The notes below the pieces were generated by a model. That model was given only the letters and a program-made list of their open reading frames with translations, searched no databases and was not told the origin of the DNA. A program made the translations under genes and the position numbers. Shown piece by piece: positions 1-9,328 of a stretch of DNA of 64,000 nt (its first letter is position 1; every line of letters begins with the position of its first letter). This stretch comes from Stenotrophomonas acidaminiphila (lineage in GTDB: Bacteria > Pseudomonadota > Gammaproteobacteria > Xanthomonadales > Xanthomonadaceae). The DNA lies in NCBI GenBank assembly GCA_002951995.1, contig CP019797.1, positions 2,960,501-3,024,500 of the forward strand, written 5' to 3'.

Positions 1-543
1 GGCGATGGCGACGAAGCTGATACCGGCCAGCGGCAGCGCGATGGCCTTGAACATCGGGATGTACAGGGTCAGCGCCGCCGGCACGTCGGCGGTATGGAAC
101 AGGAACAGGCCGGCGCCGAGGCCGAAGATCGACTGCAGCAGGTATTTCCAGCGCGACTTCAGGCCGTTGGGGTCGCGCCTGGCGATCTTGATCCAGTCGT
201 CGTACCAGCCGATGGCGCCGAAACACAGCATCACCGCCATCACCAGCCACACGTAGCGGTTGCGCAGGTCGCCCCACAGCAGCACCGACAGCAGCACCGA
301 CAGCAGGATCAGGCCGCCGCCCATGGTCGGGGTACCGGCCTTGGAGAAGTGCGACTGCGGGCCGTCCTTGCGGATCGGCTGCCCGCCCTTGAGCTGCGCC
401 AGGCGGCGGATCGCCGCCGGCCCCAGCCACAGCGACAGGCCGAGCGCGGTCAGCGCGGCGAGGATGCCGCGGAAGGTGAGGTAGTTGAACAACCGGAACA
501 GGTCGTCCAGCTGCTGCAGCCAACGGGCCAGTTCAAGCAACAT
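1..543 (-). CDS. mraY: MraY, phospho-N-acetylmuramoyl-pentapeptide transferase (3' end outside window)
   Basis: This integral membrane enzyme transfers phospho-MurNAc-pentapeptide from UDP to undecaprenyl phosphate, making lipid I, the first membrane step of peptidoglycan synthesis. The frame is open from the ATG at 543 to the window edge, giving 181 N-terminal residues of a protein usually near 360. Hydrophobic segments alternate with short loops. The family motif YDDWIK places the catalytic Asp pair at residues 115-116, the same numbering as in E. coli MraY, which supports the chosen start. The ATG lies 11 nt inside the end of murF, so the two are probably translationally coupled. Last gene of the visible dcw operon. 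Confidence 0.96.
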   Translation of the reverse strand, partial: MLLELARWLQQLDDLFRLFNYLTFRGILAALTALGLSLWLGPAAIRRLAQLKGGQPIRKDGPQSHFSKAGTPTMGGGLILLSVLLSVLLWGDLRNRYVWLVMAVMLCFGAIGWYDDWIKIARRDPNGLKSRWKYLLQSIFGLGAGLFLFHTADVPAALTLYIPMFKAIALPLAGISFVAIA

Positions 544-1915
544 GCGGTGTGTCCTCGCCACGCTTGAGCAGCGCGGTCACGATCTTGTCCATGGCGCTGC
601 CGCGCGAGCCCTTGACCAGGCACCGCACGCCAGCATGAAGGTCGGTTTCCAGCGCCGCGGCGAGCGCGGCGTGGCTGTCGAAATGGCGCCCGCCCTCGCC
701 GAACGCGGCGGCGGCGGCGGCGCTCAGCGGCCCCAGCGCATACAGCCGCTTGAGCCCGGCTTCGCGCGCGCGGCGGCCGGCCTGCGCATGCAGCGCCTCG
801 GCATCGGGGCCGAGCTCGCGCATGTCGCCCAGCACCAGCCAGGCCTCTTCCTTGCCCGCGGCCAGCGCGGCGATCGCCGCGGCCAGCGAACCCGGGTTGG
901 CGTTGTAGCTGTCGTCGACCAGCACCGCGCCGCCGGGCAGCACATGCGCGACCTGGCGACCGGCCACCGGGCGCGCCTGCGCCAGGCCCTCGGCCACCCG
1001 CGGCAGGGCGATGCCGGCAGCCAGCGCCAGCGATGCGGCGGCCAGCGCATTGAGCACGTTGTGCCGGCCCGGCAGTTGCAGCGCCACCTCGGCCTCGCCC
1101 TGCGGCGCGTGCAGGCGGAAACGGGAACCGGCTTCGGCCAGCACGATGGCGCTGGCGGTGACGTCGGCGCTGGCTTCCAGGCCGAAGCGGAGCACGCGAT
1201 GGGCGCCGGCACGCTCGGCGAAGAACGGGGCGAACGCGTCGTCGGCGTTGACCACGGCCACCCCGCCTTCGCGCAGGTCGTCGTAGACCGCCGCCTTGGT
1301 GTTGGCGATCTCCAGCAGGCTGCCCATGCGCTCCAGGTGCGCGGGCGCGACGTTGTTGACCAGCGCCACGTCCGGCGCGGCGATGGCGGTCAGGTAGGCG
1401 ATGTCGCCCGGCTTGCCGGTGCCCATCTCGTAGATCGCGAAATCGGCGTCTTCCGGCGCGTCGATCACCGCCAGCGGCATGCCGATCTCGTTGTTGCGGT
1501 TGCCCGGGGTGGCGTAGACCTGGCGGCCCTCGACCATCGCCACGTGCTGCAGGATCGCCAGCAGCAGGGTCTTGACACTGGTCTTGCCGTTGCTGCCGGT
1601 GATGGCGAACACGCGGGTGGCGCGGTCGCGCTGCATCGCGGTGGCGATCCGGGCCAGCGCGCGTTCGGCGTCGGCGACCACCACCTGCGGCACGTCCAGC
1701 GGCAGCAGCCGCTCGACCAGCAGTGCGCTGGCGCCGTTGTCCACGGCGCTGGCGGCGAAATCGTGGCCGTCGAAGCGCTCGCCGCGCAGGGCCAGGTACA
1801 GGCTGCCCGGCGCCAGCGTGCGGCTGTCGTTGCCGATGGCGTCGATGCTCGCATCCTCGCCATGCAGTTCGCCGCCGGCCCAGTGCGCGATCAGCGACAA
1901 CGGGGTGCGCTTCAT
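533..1915 (-). CDS. murF: MurF, UDP-MurNAc-tripeptide:D-Ala-D-Ala ligase
   Basis: Cytoplasmic Mur ligase that uses ATP to add the D-Ala-D-Ala dipeptide to UDP-MurNAc-tripeptide. The 460-residue product begins [12 protein letters not shown]. It contains the Mur-ligase P-loop ITGSNGKT at about residue 110, a central ATPase domain and a C-terminal substrate domain with VDDSYNANP. Length matches the family (about 450). The start overlaps the murE stop as ATGA, typical of coupled dcw genes. The frame stays open upstream of 1915, but the extra sequence is out-of-frame murE and shows no Mur homology. Confidence 0.97.
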   Translation of the reverse strand: MKRTPLSLIAHWAGGELHGEDASIDAIGNDSRTLAPGSLYLALRGERFDGHDFAASAVDNGASALLVERLLPLDVPQVVVADAERALARIATAMQRDRATRVFAITGSNGKTSVKTLLLAILQHVAMVEGRQVYATPGNRNNEIGMPLAVIDAPEDADFAIYEMGTGKPGDIAYLTAIAAPDVALVNNVAPAHLERMGSLLEIANTKAAVYDDLREGGVAVVNADDAFAPFFAERAGAHRVLRFGLEASADVTASAIVLAEAGSRFRLHAPQGEAEVALQLPGRHNVLNALAAASLALAAGIALPRVAEGLAQARPVAGRQVAHVLPGGAVLVDDSYNANPGSLAAAIAALAAGKEEAWLVLGDMRELGPDAEALHAQAGRRAREAGLKRLYALGPLSAAAAAAFGEGGRHFDSHAALAAALETDLHAGVRCLVKGSRGSAMDKIVTALLKRGEDTPHVA

Positions 1916-3444
1916 CGGGCACGTCCCGCGGTCTGGCCGTCGTTGGAGCCGTGCGTGGCGCGCACGCCCTGGCGGCGGTTGGCCAGCGCGCGCGAGGCGA
2001 CGTCGGTGTCGTCGAATGGATGCTTGATGCCTGCGATCTCCTGGTAGGGCTCGTGCCCCTTGCCGGCGACCAGCACGATGTCGCCGGGGCCGGCCTGGGC
2101 GATGGCCGCGCCGATGGCGCGCGCACGGTCGCGCTGTACGTGTATTTCGGTGGGCCGGCGCGCCGCTTCGGCGGGCGCGGCGAAGCCGGCCATGATGTCG
2201 GCGACGATGCCGTCGCCATCCTCGCCGCGCGGGTTGTCGTCGGTGACGAACACCACGTCGGCATGGGCCTGGGCGATGGCCGCCATCTGCGGACGCTTGC
2301 CGGTATCGCGCTCGCCACCGCAGCCGAACACGCACAGCAGGCGGCCGTCGAGGTGGCCGTGCAGGCTGCGCAGCGCCTGCTCCAGCGCGTCGGGGGTGTG
2401 CGCGTAATCGATGACCACGGTCGGCTCGCCCTGCCCGCCGAGGCGGTTCATGCGGCCGCGGATCGGCTGCAGCCGGCCGAGCACGCCGGCGATGGTCGCC
2501 GCCGGCTGGCCCAGCGCGTGCAGCGCGCCGGCCACCGCCAGCAGGTTGTCGACGTTGAAGCGGCCCAGCAGCGGCGAGCGCAGCGGGTGGCGCTCGCCGC
2601 CGATCACCAGGTCGAAGCCGATGCCCTGCCCGTCCAGCACCAGGGCCTCGGCACGGACCGTGGCGCCGGCCTGCCCGGTCGAGCTCACGCCGATGGCGCG
2701 CACGCCACTGGCGAGCGTGCCGACCAGTTCGCGGCCGAACGCGTCATCCAGGTTGATCACCGCCGCCTTCAGCCCGTCGCGGTGGAACAGCCGCGCCTTG
2801 GCCGCGCCGTAGGCGGCCATGTCGCCGTGGTAGTCCAGATGGTCGCGGGTGAGATTGGTGAACACCGCCACGTCGTAATGCACGGCATCGACGCGGCCCT
2901 GGTCCAGCGCATGCGAGCTGACTTCCATCGCCACCGCCTGCGCGCCCTGGTCGCGCAGCCGCGCCAGTACTTCATGCATCTGCAGCACCAGCGGCGTGGT
3001 GAAGCCGGTCGGCACCACGTCGCCATACAGGCCGACGCCGAGCGTGCCGATGCTGCCGCTGCGGATGCCCAGCAGGTGCCAGGCCTGCGACAGCAGCTGC
3101 ACGGTCGAGGTCTTGCCGTTGGTGCCGGTCACGCCGACCATGGTCATCGCGCGCGAGGGGTGGCCGTGGAACTGGTCGGCCATCGCGCCCATGCGCCGGC
3201 GCAGGCCGGGCACGGCGATGGCATCGGCCGGTGCCGGCAGTTCCGCCGGCGCCGGCGGGTCGAACAGGATGGCGCTGGCGCCGGCGGCCCGGGCCTGCTC
3301 GACGAAGCCCAGCCCATGCGCGCCGAAACCGGCGATGGCGACGAAGGCATCGCCGGGGCGCACCTGGCGCGAGTCCAGCACCAGCCCGCCGATCTGCGGA
3401 TCACGGGCCAGGGCCAGGTCGGGCAGCAGCTGCGAAAGCGGCAT
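1912..3444 (-). CDS. murE: MurE, UDP-MurNAc-dipeptide:meso-diaminopimelate ligase
   Basis: Adds the third amino acid to UDP-MurNAc-L-Ala-D-Glu in the cytoplasm. The 510-residue product has the P-loop GVTGTNGKT (residues 104-112) and YAHTPDALE in the central domain. The substrate-selection motif DNPR at 403-406 specifies meso-diaminopimelate rather than lysine, as expected in a Gram-negative. The ATG at 3444 is used here. A GTG at 3456 overlaps the ftsI stop as GTGA and would add four residues, so it is an equally plausible coupled start. The 3' end overlaps murF by 4 nt. Confidence 0.96.
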   Translation of the reverse strand: MPLSQLLPDLALARDPQIGGLVLDSRQVRPGDAFVAIAGFGAHGLGFVEQARAAGASAILFDPPAPAELPAPADAIAVPGLRRRMGAMADQFHGHPSRAMTMVGVTGTNGKTSTVQLLSQAWHLLGIRSGSIGTLGVGLYGDVVPTGFTTPLVLQMHEVLARLRDQGAQAVAMEVSSHALDQGRVDAVHYDVAVFTNLTRDHLDYHGDMAAYGAAKARLFHRDGLKAAVINLDDAFGRELVGTLASGVRAIGVSSTGQAGATVRAEALVLDGQGIGFDLVIGGERHPLRSPLLGRFNVDNLLAVAGALHALGQPAATIAGVLGRLQPIRGRMNRLGGQGEPTVVIDYAHTPDALEQALRSLHGHLDGRLLCVFGCGGERDTGKRPQMAAIAQAHADVVFVTDDNPRGEDGDGIVADIMAGFAAPAEAARRPTEIHVQRDRARAIGAAIAQAGPGDIVLVAGKGHEPYQEIAGIKHPFDDTDVASRALANRRQGVRATHGSNDGQTAGRAR

Positions 3445-3452
3445 CGTGCGGC

Positions 3453-5312
3453 TCACTGGCGCACCTCCGGCGTGGCCGGCTGCGGCGCGGTGGCGGTGGG
3501 AATGGCGGCGTTGAACTCGGCGTCGATGTTGGGCTCGGCCGGGTCCTGCGGCACCGGCAGCATCGCCGGGTTGTGGAGCGGGTTGCCACCGACCTTGCCC
3601 GCGGCCTGTGCCGCCAGCCACGACTGGATGTCGTCCGGCGGCACGTCCATCAGCCGCAGGGTGCCCTCCATCACGTGGTGGAACACCGGCGCGGACACCA
3701 GGCCGCCGTACTGCAGCCTGCCGCGCGGGTCGTTGACCACGATCACCGCGGCGAAGCGCGGGTTGGTGGCCGGCACCACGCCGGCGAACAGCAGGTTGTA
3801 GTGGCCGCGTTCGTAGCCGTTGGGGCCGTTCTTGCGCGCGGTACCGGTCTTGCCGGCAACGTGGTAACCCAGGATCGCCGCCTGCTTGGCACCGCCCTGG
3901 GTCACCACCGTCTCCATCATCCGCACCACTTCCTGCGCGACCGCCGGTTCGATCACCTGGCGCGCTTCGTTGTGCTGGCCCTTGACGAAGGTCGGCTGGA
4001 TCACGCGGCCGCCGTTGGCCAGCGCCGAGTAGGCCTGCGCGATCTGCAGCGGCGTCACCGACAGGCCGTAGCCGTAGGACATGGTGGTCTTGGTGGTGCC
4101 GTACCAGCCCGGGCTGCCCGGCGACGGCACCACGCCGGCCGATTCGCCCGGGAAGCCGCTGTGCGGCGCCACGCCGTAACCGAAGGCGCGCACCGCGTCG
4201 TAGAAGGTCTGGTCCGGCAGCCGCGCCACGATCTTGGCCGCGCCGATGTTGGAGCTGCGGGTGATCACCCCGGTGACGTTGAGCACGCCGTTGTTGCGCG
4301 GCACGTCGCGGATCGTATAGCGCCCCAGCGACAGATAGCCGGGGTTGGTGTCGATGATGGTGTCCGGGGTGACCACGCGGTGCTGCAGCGCGGTGGCGAT
4401 GGTCAGCGGCTTCATCGTCGAACCCGGCTCGACCAGGTCGGTCACGGCGCGGTTGCGGCGCGCATCCGGGGTCGCCCCGCTGACCGAGTTCGGGTTGTAG
4501 GTCGGCAGGTTGGCCATGGCCAGGATCTCGCCGGTGGCCACGTCCATGATCACGATGGAACCGCCGGCGGCTTCATTGGCGGTCACCGCGTTGCGCAGCT
4601 CGCGCATGGCCAGGAACTGGATGCGCCGGTCGATGCTGAGGGTCAGGTCCTTGCCGGGCTCGGCGGCGCGCACCAGGTCGATGCTCTCCACGATCGCGCC
4701 CTTGCGGTCGCGGATCACCTTCTTGGCGCCAGGCTTGCCGCGCAGCCATTCGTCGAACGCCAGCTCCAGCCCTTCCTGGCCGTGGTCGTCGATGTTGGTG
4801 AAGCCCAGCACGTGGGCCATCGCCTCGCCCTGCGGGTAATAGCGGCGGAACTCGCGCTGCGCGAACACGCCGGGAATCTTCAGCGCGACGATCTGCTCGG
4901 CCACGTCCGGGTTCATGCGCCGGCGCAGGTACATGAACTCCTTGTCGGCCTTCTGCGTGAGCTTGGCGGTCAGCTCGTCCACCGGCAGCGACAGCGCCTG
5001 CGCCAGCTCGGGGATGCGCCCGGGCGCGCGCAGCAGCTCCTGCGGGTTGACCCAGATCGAGGCGACCGGGGTGGACACCGCCACCGGCTCGCCGTTGCGG
5101 TCGGTGATCATGCCGCGCGAGGTGGCGATGGGCACTTCGCGCAGGTAACGCGCTTCGCCCTGGCGCTGGTAGAAATCGCTGTTGACCAGCTGCACGTAGG
5201 CGGCGCGGCCGACCAGGGTCACCGCGCACAGGCCCAGGCCCGCGCCGACCATCAGCATGCGGCTGCGCAGGTTGAACTGGCTGCGGTTGCGGTTGCGGCG
5301 GGGGGCGTTCAT
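3453..5312 (-). CDS. ftsI: FtsI (PBP3), septal peptidoglycan D,D-transpeptidase
   Basis: Class B penicillin-binding protein that crosslinks septal peptidoglycan as part of the divisome with FtsW. The 619-residue product has a short basic cytoplasmic tail, one membrane segment at about 19-38, a pedestal/dimerisation domain and a transpeptidase domain. The active-site triads are SxxK with Ser298/Lys301, SSN at 353-355 and KTG at 488-490. The ATG at 5312 has AGGGG about 8 nt upstream. An in-frame ATG at 5408 would add 32 residues of low-complexity sequence before the basic tail and is less likely. It follows ftsL after 115 nt. Confidence 0.96.
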   Translation of the reverse strand: MNAPRRNRNRSQFNLRSRMLMVGAGLGLCAVTLVGRAAYVQLVNSDFYQRQGEARYLREVPIATSRGMITDRNGEPVAVSTPVASIWVNPQELLRAPGRIPELAQALSLPVDELTAKLTQKADKEFMYLRRRMNPDVAEQIVALKIPGVFAQREFRRYYPQGEAMAHVLGFTNIDDHGQEGLELAFDEWLRGKPGAKKVIRDRKGAIVESIDLVRAAEPGKDLTLSIDRRIQFLAMRELRNAVTANEAAGGSIVIMDVATGEILAMANLPTYNPNSVSGATPDARRNRAVTDLVEPGSTMKPLTIATALQHRVVTPDTIIDTNPGYLSLGRYTIRDVPRNNGVLNVTGVITRSSNIGAAKIVARLPDQTFYDAVRAFGYGVAPHSGFPGESAGVVPSPGSPGWYGTTKTTMSYGYGLSVTPLQIAQAYSALANGGRVIQPTFVKGQHNEARQVIEPAVAQEVVRMMETVVTQGGAKQAAILGYHVAGKTGTARKNGPNGYERGHYNLLFAGVVPATNPRFAAVIVVNDPRGRLQYGGLVSAPVFHHVMEGTLRLMDVPPDDIQSWLAAQAAGKVGGNPLHNPAMLPVPQDPAEPNIDAEFNAAIPTATAPQPATPEVRQ

Positions 5313-5427
5313 CGCGCACCCCTGGCCGCCATGGACGGCGGGAATGCCGGTTCTGCAGGGGCACAAACCAGCCCTGCGCCACCCTGCGGGCGGCGTCGCC
5401 ATGCGCAACGGGTGTCCTGGCGCGTGC

Positions 5428-5691
5428 TCATGGCCGCACCACCACGATGTCGCCGGCTTCCGGGAACTTCATGCCCAGGCGCCCGCGCGCCTCCTGGTCC
5501 ACGCGGGTGGCCTGGGCCAGGGTGGCCTGCTCCAGCTGCAGGCGGCCGAATTCGATATTGAGTTCGTCGCGCGCGTGCTCCAGCCGCGACAGCTCCACGA
5601 ACAGCTGGCGATGGCGGTGGCGCATGAACACCACGCCGATCGCCGAGGCGATCGTGCAGGCCAGCAGCACCACCAGCAGCAGCCGGCTCAT
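5428..5691 (-). CDS. ftsL: FtsL, cell division protein
   Basis: Small bitopic divisome protein that joins FtsB and FtsQ and helps activate FtsWI. The product is 87 residues. It begins MSRLLLVV, has one membrane segment over residues 4-24, then a heptad-like Leu/charged stretch consistent with the periplasmic coiled coil (about 30-65), and ends in a short hydrophobic tail. Sequence conservation in FtsL is low. The identification therefore rests on size, topology and position between rsmH and ftsI. The ATG overlaps the rsmH stop by 4 nt (ATGA). Confidence 0.93.
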   Translation of the reverse strand: MSRLLLVVLLACTIASAIGVVFMRHRHRQLFVELSRLEHARDELNIEFGRLQLEQATLAQATRVDQEARGRLGMKFPEAGDIVVVRP

Positions 5692-6692
5692 GCGGCGCCT
5701 CCGGCGGTGGCCGGCGCGCGCTTTTCCGCCACCCGCAGCACCGCGCTGCGCGCGCGCGGGTTGGCCGCCAGCTCGTCGTCCCCGGCCTTGATGGCGCCGC
5801 CGACCAGGTCCAGGGTCGGCACGAACGCCTGCACTTCCGGCAGCCGGCGGTTGCTCGGCGGCGCCTTGGCGTGGCGGTTCATGAACTGCTTGACGATGCG
5901 GTCTTCCAGCGAATGGAAGCTGATCACCGCCAGCCGGCCACCGGGCTTGAGCCGCGCCAGCGCCGCGTCCAGCCCGGCCTCCAGGTCGGCCAGCTCGCGG
6001 TTGATGTGGATGCGGATGGCCTGGAAGCTGCGCGTGGCCGGGTGGATCTTGTCCTTGCCGCGCGGCATCACCGACGCGATCAGCTCGGCCAGTTCGGCGG
6101 TGCGCGAGAACGGCTGCCTGGCGCTGCGGTACTGGACGATGGCGCGGGCGATGCGGCGGCTCTGCCGCTCCTCGCCATAGGTCCACAGCACGTCGGCGAT
6201 CTCGCGCTCCTCGGCGCGGTTGAGCCACTGCGCCGCGCTTTCGCCCGCGTCCGGGTCCATGCGCATGTCCAGAGGACCGTCCTTGCCGAAACTGAAACCG
6301 CGCTCGGCCACGTCCAGCTGCGGCGAAGACACGCCCAGGTCGAACAGCACGCCATCCAGGCCGGCGGCGGTCTCGCTCCAGCCCAGCAGGTCGGCGAAGC
6401 TGCCGCGATGGATCGCCACGCGCGGGTCCGGCGCGAAATCACGCTCGGCCACGGCGATGGCTTCCGGATCCTTGTCCATCACCAGCAGGCGGCCATGCGC
6501 GCCGAGCTGGCGCAGCACGCCGCCGGCGTGACCGCCACGGCCGAACGTGCCGTCCAGATAGGTACCGTCCTCGATCACCCTCAGGCCCTGCAGGACCTGG
6601 GTGTACAGCACCGGCAGGTGAGCCGCCGGCGGCTGCGACACCGGAGGGTGACCGGCCTGCGCTTGACCGCGCACCCGGGCACCCCGGCTCAC
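5688..6692 (-). CDS. rsmH: RsmH (MraW), 16S rRNA m4C1402 N4-methyltransferase
   Basis: S-adenosylmethionine-dependent methyltransferase that modifies N4 of C1402 in the ribosomal P site. The product is 334 residues. The family start [11 protein letters not shown] follows a leader of about 23 residues, and the SAM-binding [12 protein letters not shown] and [12 protein letters not shown] motifs are clear. The start is GTG at 6692, overlapping the mraZ stop as GTGA. The N-terminal leader is longer than in E. coli (313 aa), so a start further downstream is possible. RsmI, which 2'-O-methylates the same nucleotide, is encoded at 9329-10174. Confidence 0.95.
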   Translation of the reverse strand: MSRGARVRGQAQAGHPPVSQPPAAHLPVLYTQVLQGLRVIEDGTYLDGTFGRGGHAGGVLRQLGAHGRLLVMDKDPEAIAVAERDFAPDPRVAIHRGSFADLLGWSETAAGLDGVLFDLGVSSPQLDVAERGFSFGKDGPLDMRMDPDAGESAAQWLNRAEEREIADVLWTYGEERQSRRIARAIVQYRSARQPFSRTAELAELIASVMPRGKDKIHPATRSFQAIRIHINRELADLEAGLDAALARLKPGGRLAVISFHSLEDRIVKQFMNRHAKAPPSNRRLPEVQAFVPTLDLVGGAIKAGDDELAANPRARSAVLRVAEKRAPATAGGAA

Positions 6693-7135
6693 AACTTCAG
6701 ATCGAGCAGCCCATCGCCCAGATCCTCGTCAGACAACGTCTGCTGGATCAGTGCGCGATGCGCTTGCTCGCTCCATAGTTCGAATTTGTCGCCCATGCCC
6801 ATCAGCACCGCCTTCTTCTCGATGCCGACCGCGTTGCGGTGGCTCGACGGCAGGCTGATGCGGCCATTGCCATCCAGTTCCAGATGGGCGGCCGAGCCGA
6901 CAAGTTTCTGCTGCAGGGTGCGCACCACGCGCTGGGTGTTGGGCTTGGCCATCACGTCGTCGCGCACCCGCTCCCACTCCTGCTCGGCGTACAGCCACAG
7001 GCACCCGGCTTCGAACGGGTTGTAGGTCAGCACCAGGCGGTTGCCGCTGGCACGCGCGACCAGGTCGCGGTAGGCGGTGGGCACCGCCATGCGTCCCTTG
7101 TCGTCAACCGTGATGGCCGTCTCGCCTTGAAACAC
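6689..7135 (-). CDS. mraZ: MraZ, dcw-cluster transcriptional regulator
   Basis: Ring-forming AbrB-like DNA-binding protein that represses its own dcw operon. The 148-residue form starts at GTG 7135 and reads [15 protein letters not shown], which aligns with the canonical MraZ N-terminus. A second AbrB half follows at [13 protein letters not shown]. An upstream in-frame ATG at 7177 would add 14 residues of non-conserved sequence. The GTG is preferred because it gives the family length and is preceded by GAAGGTAGAGA. It is the first gene of the operon, with its likely operator at 7181-7229. Confidence 0.93.
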   Translation of the reverse strand: MFQGETAITVDDKGRMAVPTAYRDLVARASGNRLVLTYNPFEAGCLWLYAEQEWERVRDDVMAKPNTQRVVRTLQQKLVGSAAHLELDGNGRISLPSSHRNAVGIEKKAVLMGMGDKFELWSEQAHRALIQQTLSDEDLGDGLLDLKL

Positions 7136-7180
7136 GCCGTCTCTACCTTCAGTGCCTGATGTCGCCTGGGCGGTCATTGA

Positions 7181-7251
7181 ACCACGGAAAACCACAAAAA
7201 ACCTGGTTTTCCCTCGGATGACCACCTTAGCAGCGGGCGAAGGCTTGTCAA
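7181..7251 (-). promoter_or_regulatory. mraZ promoter with 10-bp-spaced GTGG operator repeats
   Basis: On the minus strand TTGACA (7246-7251) and TAAGGT (7224-7229) are 16 bp apart and form a good sigma70 promoter. Downstream towards mraZ, GTGGT or its close variant appears in exact 10-bp register. On the plus strand it reads ACCAC at 7181 and 7191, ACCTG at 7201 and ACCAC at 7221. MraZ proteins are known to bind closely spaced G-rich direct repeats in the mraZ leader, so these are probably autoregulatory sites. The assignment is by position and pattern only. Confidence 0.6.
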
Positions 7252-7321
7252 CAACTTTTAGCGGGCAAAATCGTCATTCGCATCAAGGGCTTGCGCCGAT
7301 CTTTAGAGACTTGTTCAAACT

Positions 7322-7330
7322 TTATCCACA
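7322..7330 (+). promoter_or_regulatory. Perfect DnaA-box sequence in AT-rich intergenic DNA
   Basis: TTATCCACA, the strict DnaA-box consensus, lies in the AT-rich gap (7252-7465) between mraZ and the divergent NRDE gene. A 7-bp palindrome, TCTCAAA-T-TTTGAGA, follows at 7344-7358. Only one box is seen, and there is no cluster or 13-mer array of the kind that marks a replication origin. It could be a DnaA transcriptional site or coincidence. Nothing else is recognised in the gap apart from promoter DNA. Confidence 0.35.
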
Positions 7331-7465
7331 AGTTGCTGTTTCGTCTCAAATTTTGAGATTTCAAGGAAATTCAGGCGTGTGGAAGCCGCGTGAAAACGCC
7401 GCCCGGGCAGGTCCACCATTCAGCGCGCCGTGGCCGCGGCCCGCGCAGGCAGGCACACTGGCGTC

Positions 7466-8230
7466 ATGTGCCTGGTCGCGCTCGCCTGGAAATCCCACCC
7501 CCGCTGGCGCCTGTTCATGGCAGGCAACCGCGACGAGTTCCACGCCCGCCCAACCGCGGCCCTGGCGCGCTGGCCGGCGCCGCACGAGGACGTGGTCGCC
7601 GGCCGCGACCTGCGCTCGGGCGGCACCTGGATGGGCATCGGCGGCAACGGCCGCGTGGCGGTGATCACCAATGTGCGCGACCCCGGCGCCGCCAGCGGCG
7701 GACCGTCGCGCGGCGCCCTGGTGGCCGACTACCTGGCCGGCGCCGGCCCCTCCGCGGCCGGGCAGGTCGAGCGGCTGGCGGCCCGGGCCGGCGACTACGC
7801 ACCGTTCAACCTGCTGCTGGCCGACCCCGACGGCTGCCACTACCTGGGCAACCACCCGCCGGCACGGCAGGCCTTGGCACCGGGCGTGCACGGCATGTCC
7901 AACGGCGCGCTCGACGCGCCGTGGCCGAAAACCCGGCGCCTGGCGGCCGCGCTGGAGGACTGGCTGCGACGGGACGACCCGCCGCTGGACGACCTGTGGG
8001 CCGCGCTCGCCGACGAACGGCGCCCGGACGACGCCGAACTGCCGGCGACCGGCATCGCCCTGCCGCTGGAGCGCCTGCTGTCGGCCGCCTTCATCCGCGG
8101 CCAGGACTACGGCACCCGCGCCAGCACCGTGATCGCGATCGACCACGACGGCCACGGCTTCATCGCCGAACGCCGCTTCGGCCCGCAAGGCGTGTTCCTG
8201 GGCCACAGCCGGCTGGATATCGCGCCCTGA
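7466..8230 (+). CDS. NRDE/TANGO2-family protein
   Basis: The 254-residue product starts MCLVALAWKSHP and contains the family-defining motif AGNRDEF near residue 17. Further conserved features are the RSGGTWMGI-type segment and a long Ntn-hydrolase-like core. TANGO2-family proteins are linked to haem and lipid handling, but no reaction is firmly established in bacteria, so function is left open. Starting at MC leaves Cys2 at the extreme N-terminus, as in relatives. An upstream in-frame ATG at 7430 adds only non-conserved residues. It is transcribed away from mraZ and stands alone. Confidence 0.88.
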   Translation: MCLVALAWKSHPRWRLFMAGNRDEFHARPTAALARWPAPHEDVVAGRDLRSGGTWMGIGGNGRVAVITNVRDPGAASGGPSRGALVADYLAGAGPSAAGQVERLAARAGDYAPFNLLLADPDGCHYLGNHPPARQALAPGVHGMSNGALDAPWPKTRRLAAALEDWLRRDDPPLDDLWAALADERRPDDAELPATGIALPLERLLSAAFIRGQDYGTRASTVIAIDHDGHGFIAERRFGPQGVFLGHSRLDIAP

Positions 8231-8271
8231 CCACACCGCGGCACGCGTATCGCCCCACGCACCCGCCCCGA

Positions 8272-8660
8272 TGCGAAGCGGGCAAACCATGCCTTCGAAG
8301 CAGCGCCCCACATCACGACCAGCGCCAGAATCAGGCCGCTTCAACACCTGCCCGACGCCACGCGAAGCGAGCAAAGCCATGCCACCGGAGCAGCAGCTCC
8401 ACACCACGGCCAGCGCAGGAATCAAGCCGCTTCTACGCCTGCCCGACGCGACGCGAAGCGAGCAAAGCCATGCCACCGGAGCAGCAGCTCCAGACCACGA
8501 CCAGCGCAAGGATCAGCCCGCTTCTACGCCGGCCGAACGCGATGCGAAGCGAGCAAAGCCATGCATCCGCAGCAACAACTCCGCACCACGACCAGCGCGA
8601 GGATCAGGCCGCTCTTACGCCGGCCGAACGCGATGCGAAGCGAGCAAAGCCATGCAACCG
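8272..8660. repeat. 91-bp direct tandem repeat, about 4.3 copies
   Basis: A block beginning (T/C)GCGAAGCG(A/G)GCAAA recurs at 8272, 8361, 8452, 8543 and 8634, a period of 89 and then exactly 91 bp. Adjacent copies are highly similar. Later copies share substitutions (CGGCCGAACGCGATGCG) that earlier ones lack, indicating stepwise duplication. Since 91 is not a multiple of three, no single frame runs through the array and it is not coding. It fills the convergent gap between the NRDE gene and rnpB. No known element was recognised. Confidence 0.85.
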
Positions 8661-8669
8661 AAGCCACAG

Positions 8670-8771
8670 CCCCCTTTAGTAAAGGGGGCGCGCCGACAGG
8701 CGCGGGGTTGTGGAGGGCAAAGGGCCCGGGGCCCACAGTTTTGTACCGCCTCCGCGGTACAAAACTGTGGG
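8670..8771. repeat. Cluster of three perfect hairpins downstream of rnpB
   Basis: Three inverted repeats sit side by side. The first is CCCCCTTTA/TAAAGGGGG (8670-8688). The second is CGCGCC/GGCGCG around a GACA loop (8689-8704). The third is an 18-bp perfect stem whose left arm is CCCACAGTTTTGTACCGC (8732-8749), with a CTCC loop and its right arm at 8754-8771. They lie between convergent transcripts and may act as bidirectional terminators or mRNA 3' stabilisers. The sequence between them shows nothing else. Confidence 0.7.
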
Positions 8772-8800
8772 GCTTTTCCCGCCCAGCAGGCGGGAAAAGC
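8772..8800 (-). terminator. Hairpin immediately 3' of rnpB
   Basis: GCTTTTCCCGCC (8772-8783) and GGCGGGAAAAGC (8789-8800) form a perfect 12-bp stem with a 5-nt loop, directly abutting the 3' end of the RNase P RNA. It lacks a long T tract after the stem, though AAAA/TTTT falls inside it. It probably terminates or processes rnpB transcripts together with the hairpins at 8670-8771. Confidence 0.55.
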
Positions 8801-9154
8801 GGCGGAGCCGGCCTGTAAGCCGGGTTCTGTCGTGGACAGTCATTCTTCTAGGCGCCACGTCACCGTGACGCTCGAGCAACCTACCCGGACCCGACGCGGG
8901 CCACGCCATTAGGTCCCTATTTGGTCTTGCTCCAGGTGGGGTTTGCCGTGCCGGTCCGTTACCGGACTCGCGGTGCGCTCTTACCGCACCATTTCACCCT
9001 TACCGGCCTCCCGAAGGAGACGTAGGCGGTATCTTTCTGTTGCACTTTCCGTCGGCTCGCGCCGCCCAGGCGTTACCTGGCACCTTGCCCTGTGGAGCCC
9101 GGACTTTCCTCGGCGTTCCCGAAGGAACGACGCGACTGTCCGGCCGACTCCGCC
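8801..9154 (-). ncRNA. rnpB: RNase P RNA (rnpB), bacterial type A
   Basis: Catalytic RNA that removes 5' leaders from pre-tRNAs, acting with the protein RnpA. On the minus strand the conserved core is unmistakable: GAGGAAAGTCCGGGCTCC near the 5' end, GGTAAGGGTGAAA in the middle, and ACAGAACCCGGCTTA near the 3' end. The two ends pair as helix P1: GGCGGAG at 9154-9148 with CTCCGCC at 8807-8801. The resulting length of about 354 nt is close to E. coli rnpB (377). Ends are set from P1 and the upstream -10 element. Confidence 0.96.
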
Positions 9155-9160
9155 GCGCGC

Positions 9161-9166
9161 ATTGTA
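9161..9166 (-). promoter_or_regulatory. rnpB promoter -10 element
   Basis: TACAAT on the minus strand lies 6 bp before the predicted RNA 5' end at 9154, the correct distance for a -10 box. No clear -35 is visible. The same hexamer occurs just upstream of glyA, purL and the FMN riboswitch. Confidence 0.6.
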
Positions 9167-9328
9167 CGTGCTGGCGGCAGCGCTGCGGGCATTACCGCGA
9201 AAGTCCGCCGGACAGACTTCAGGTCCCGGCATGCGCGGCCTGTCGCCGCGGCGACTGCCCCGGCCCCGGGCAGCAGGCGGCGCCCCACCCGCGCCCGGCC
9301 ATGTCCGCGCCCGTGCCAGGGCGCGGCA

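Noticed and set aside
450..6200. Long open frames opposite to and overlapping the dcw genes
   Set aside because: They are Arg/Ala/Gly-rich frames that arise from high third-position GC in the true genes, with no family motifs. The same applies to all long opposite-strand frames elsewhere in the window.
7252..7465. Replication origin
   Set aside because: One DnaA box only, no box cluster, no dnaA/dnaN/gidA neighbours.
8271..8912. A 213-codon plus-strand frame through the 91-bp repeats and into rnpB
   Set aside because: It crosses hairpins and the RNase P RNA gene and has no homology; the repeat period breaks the frame from unit to unit.
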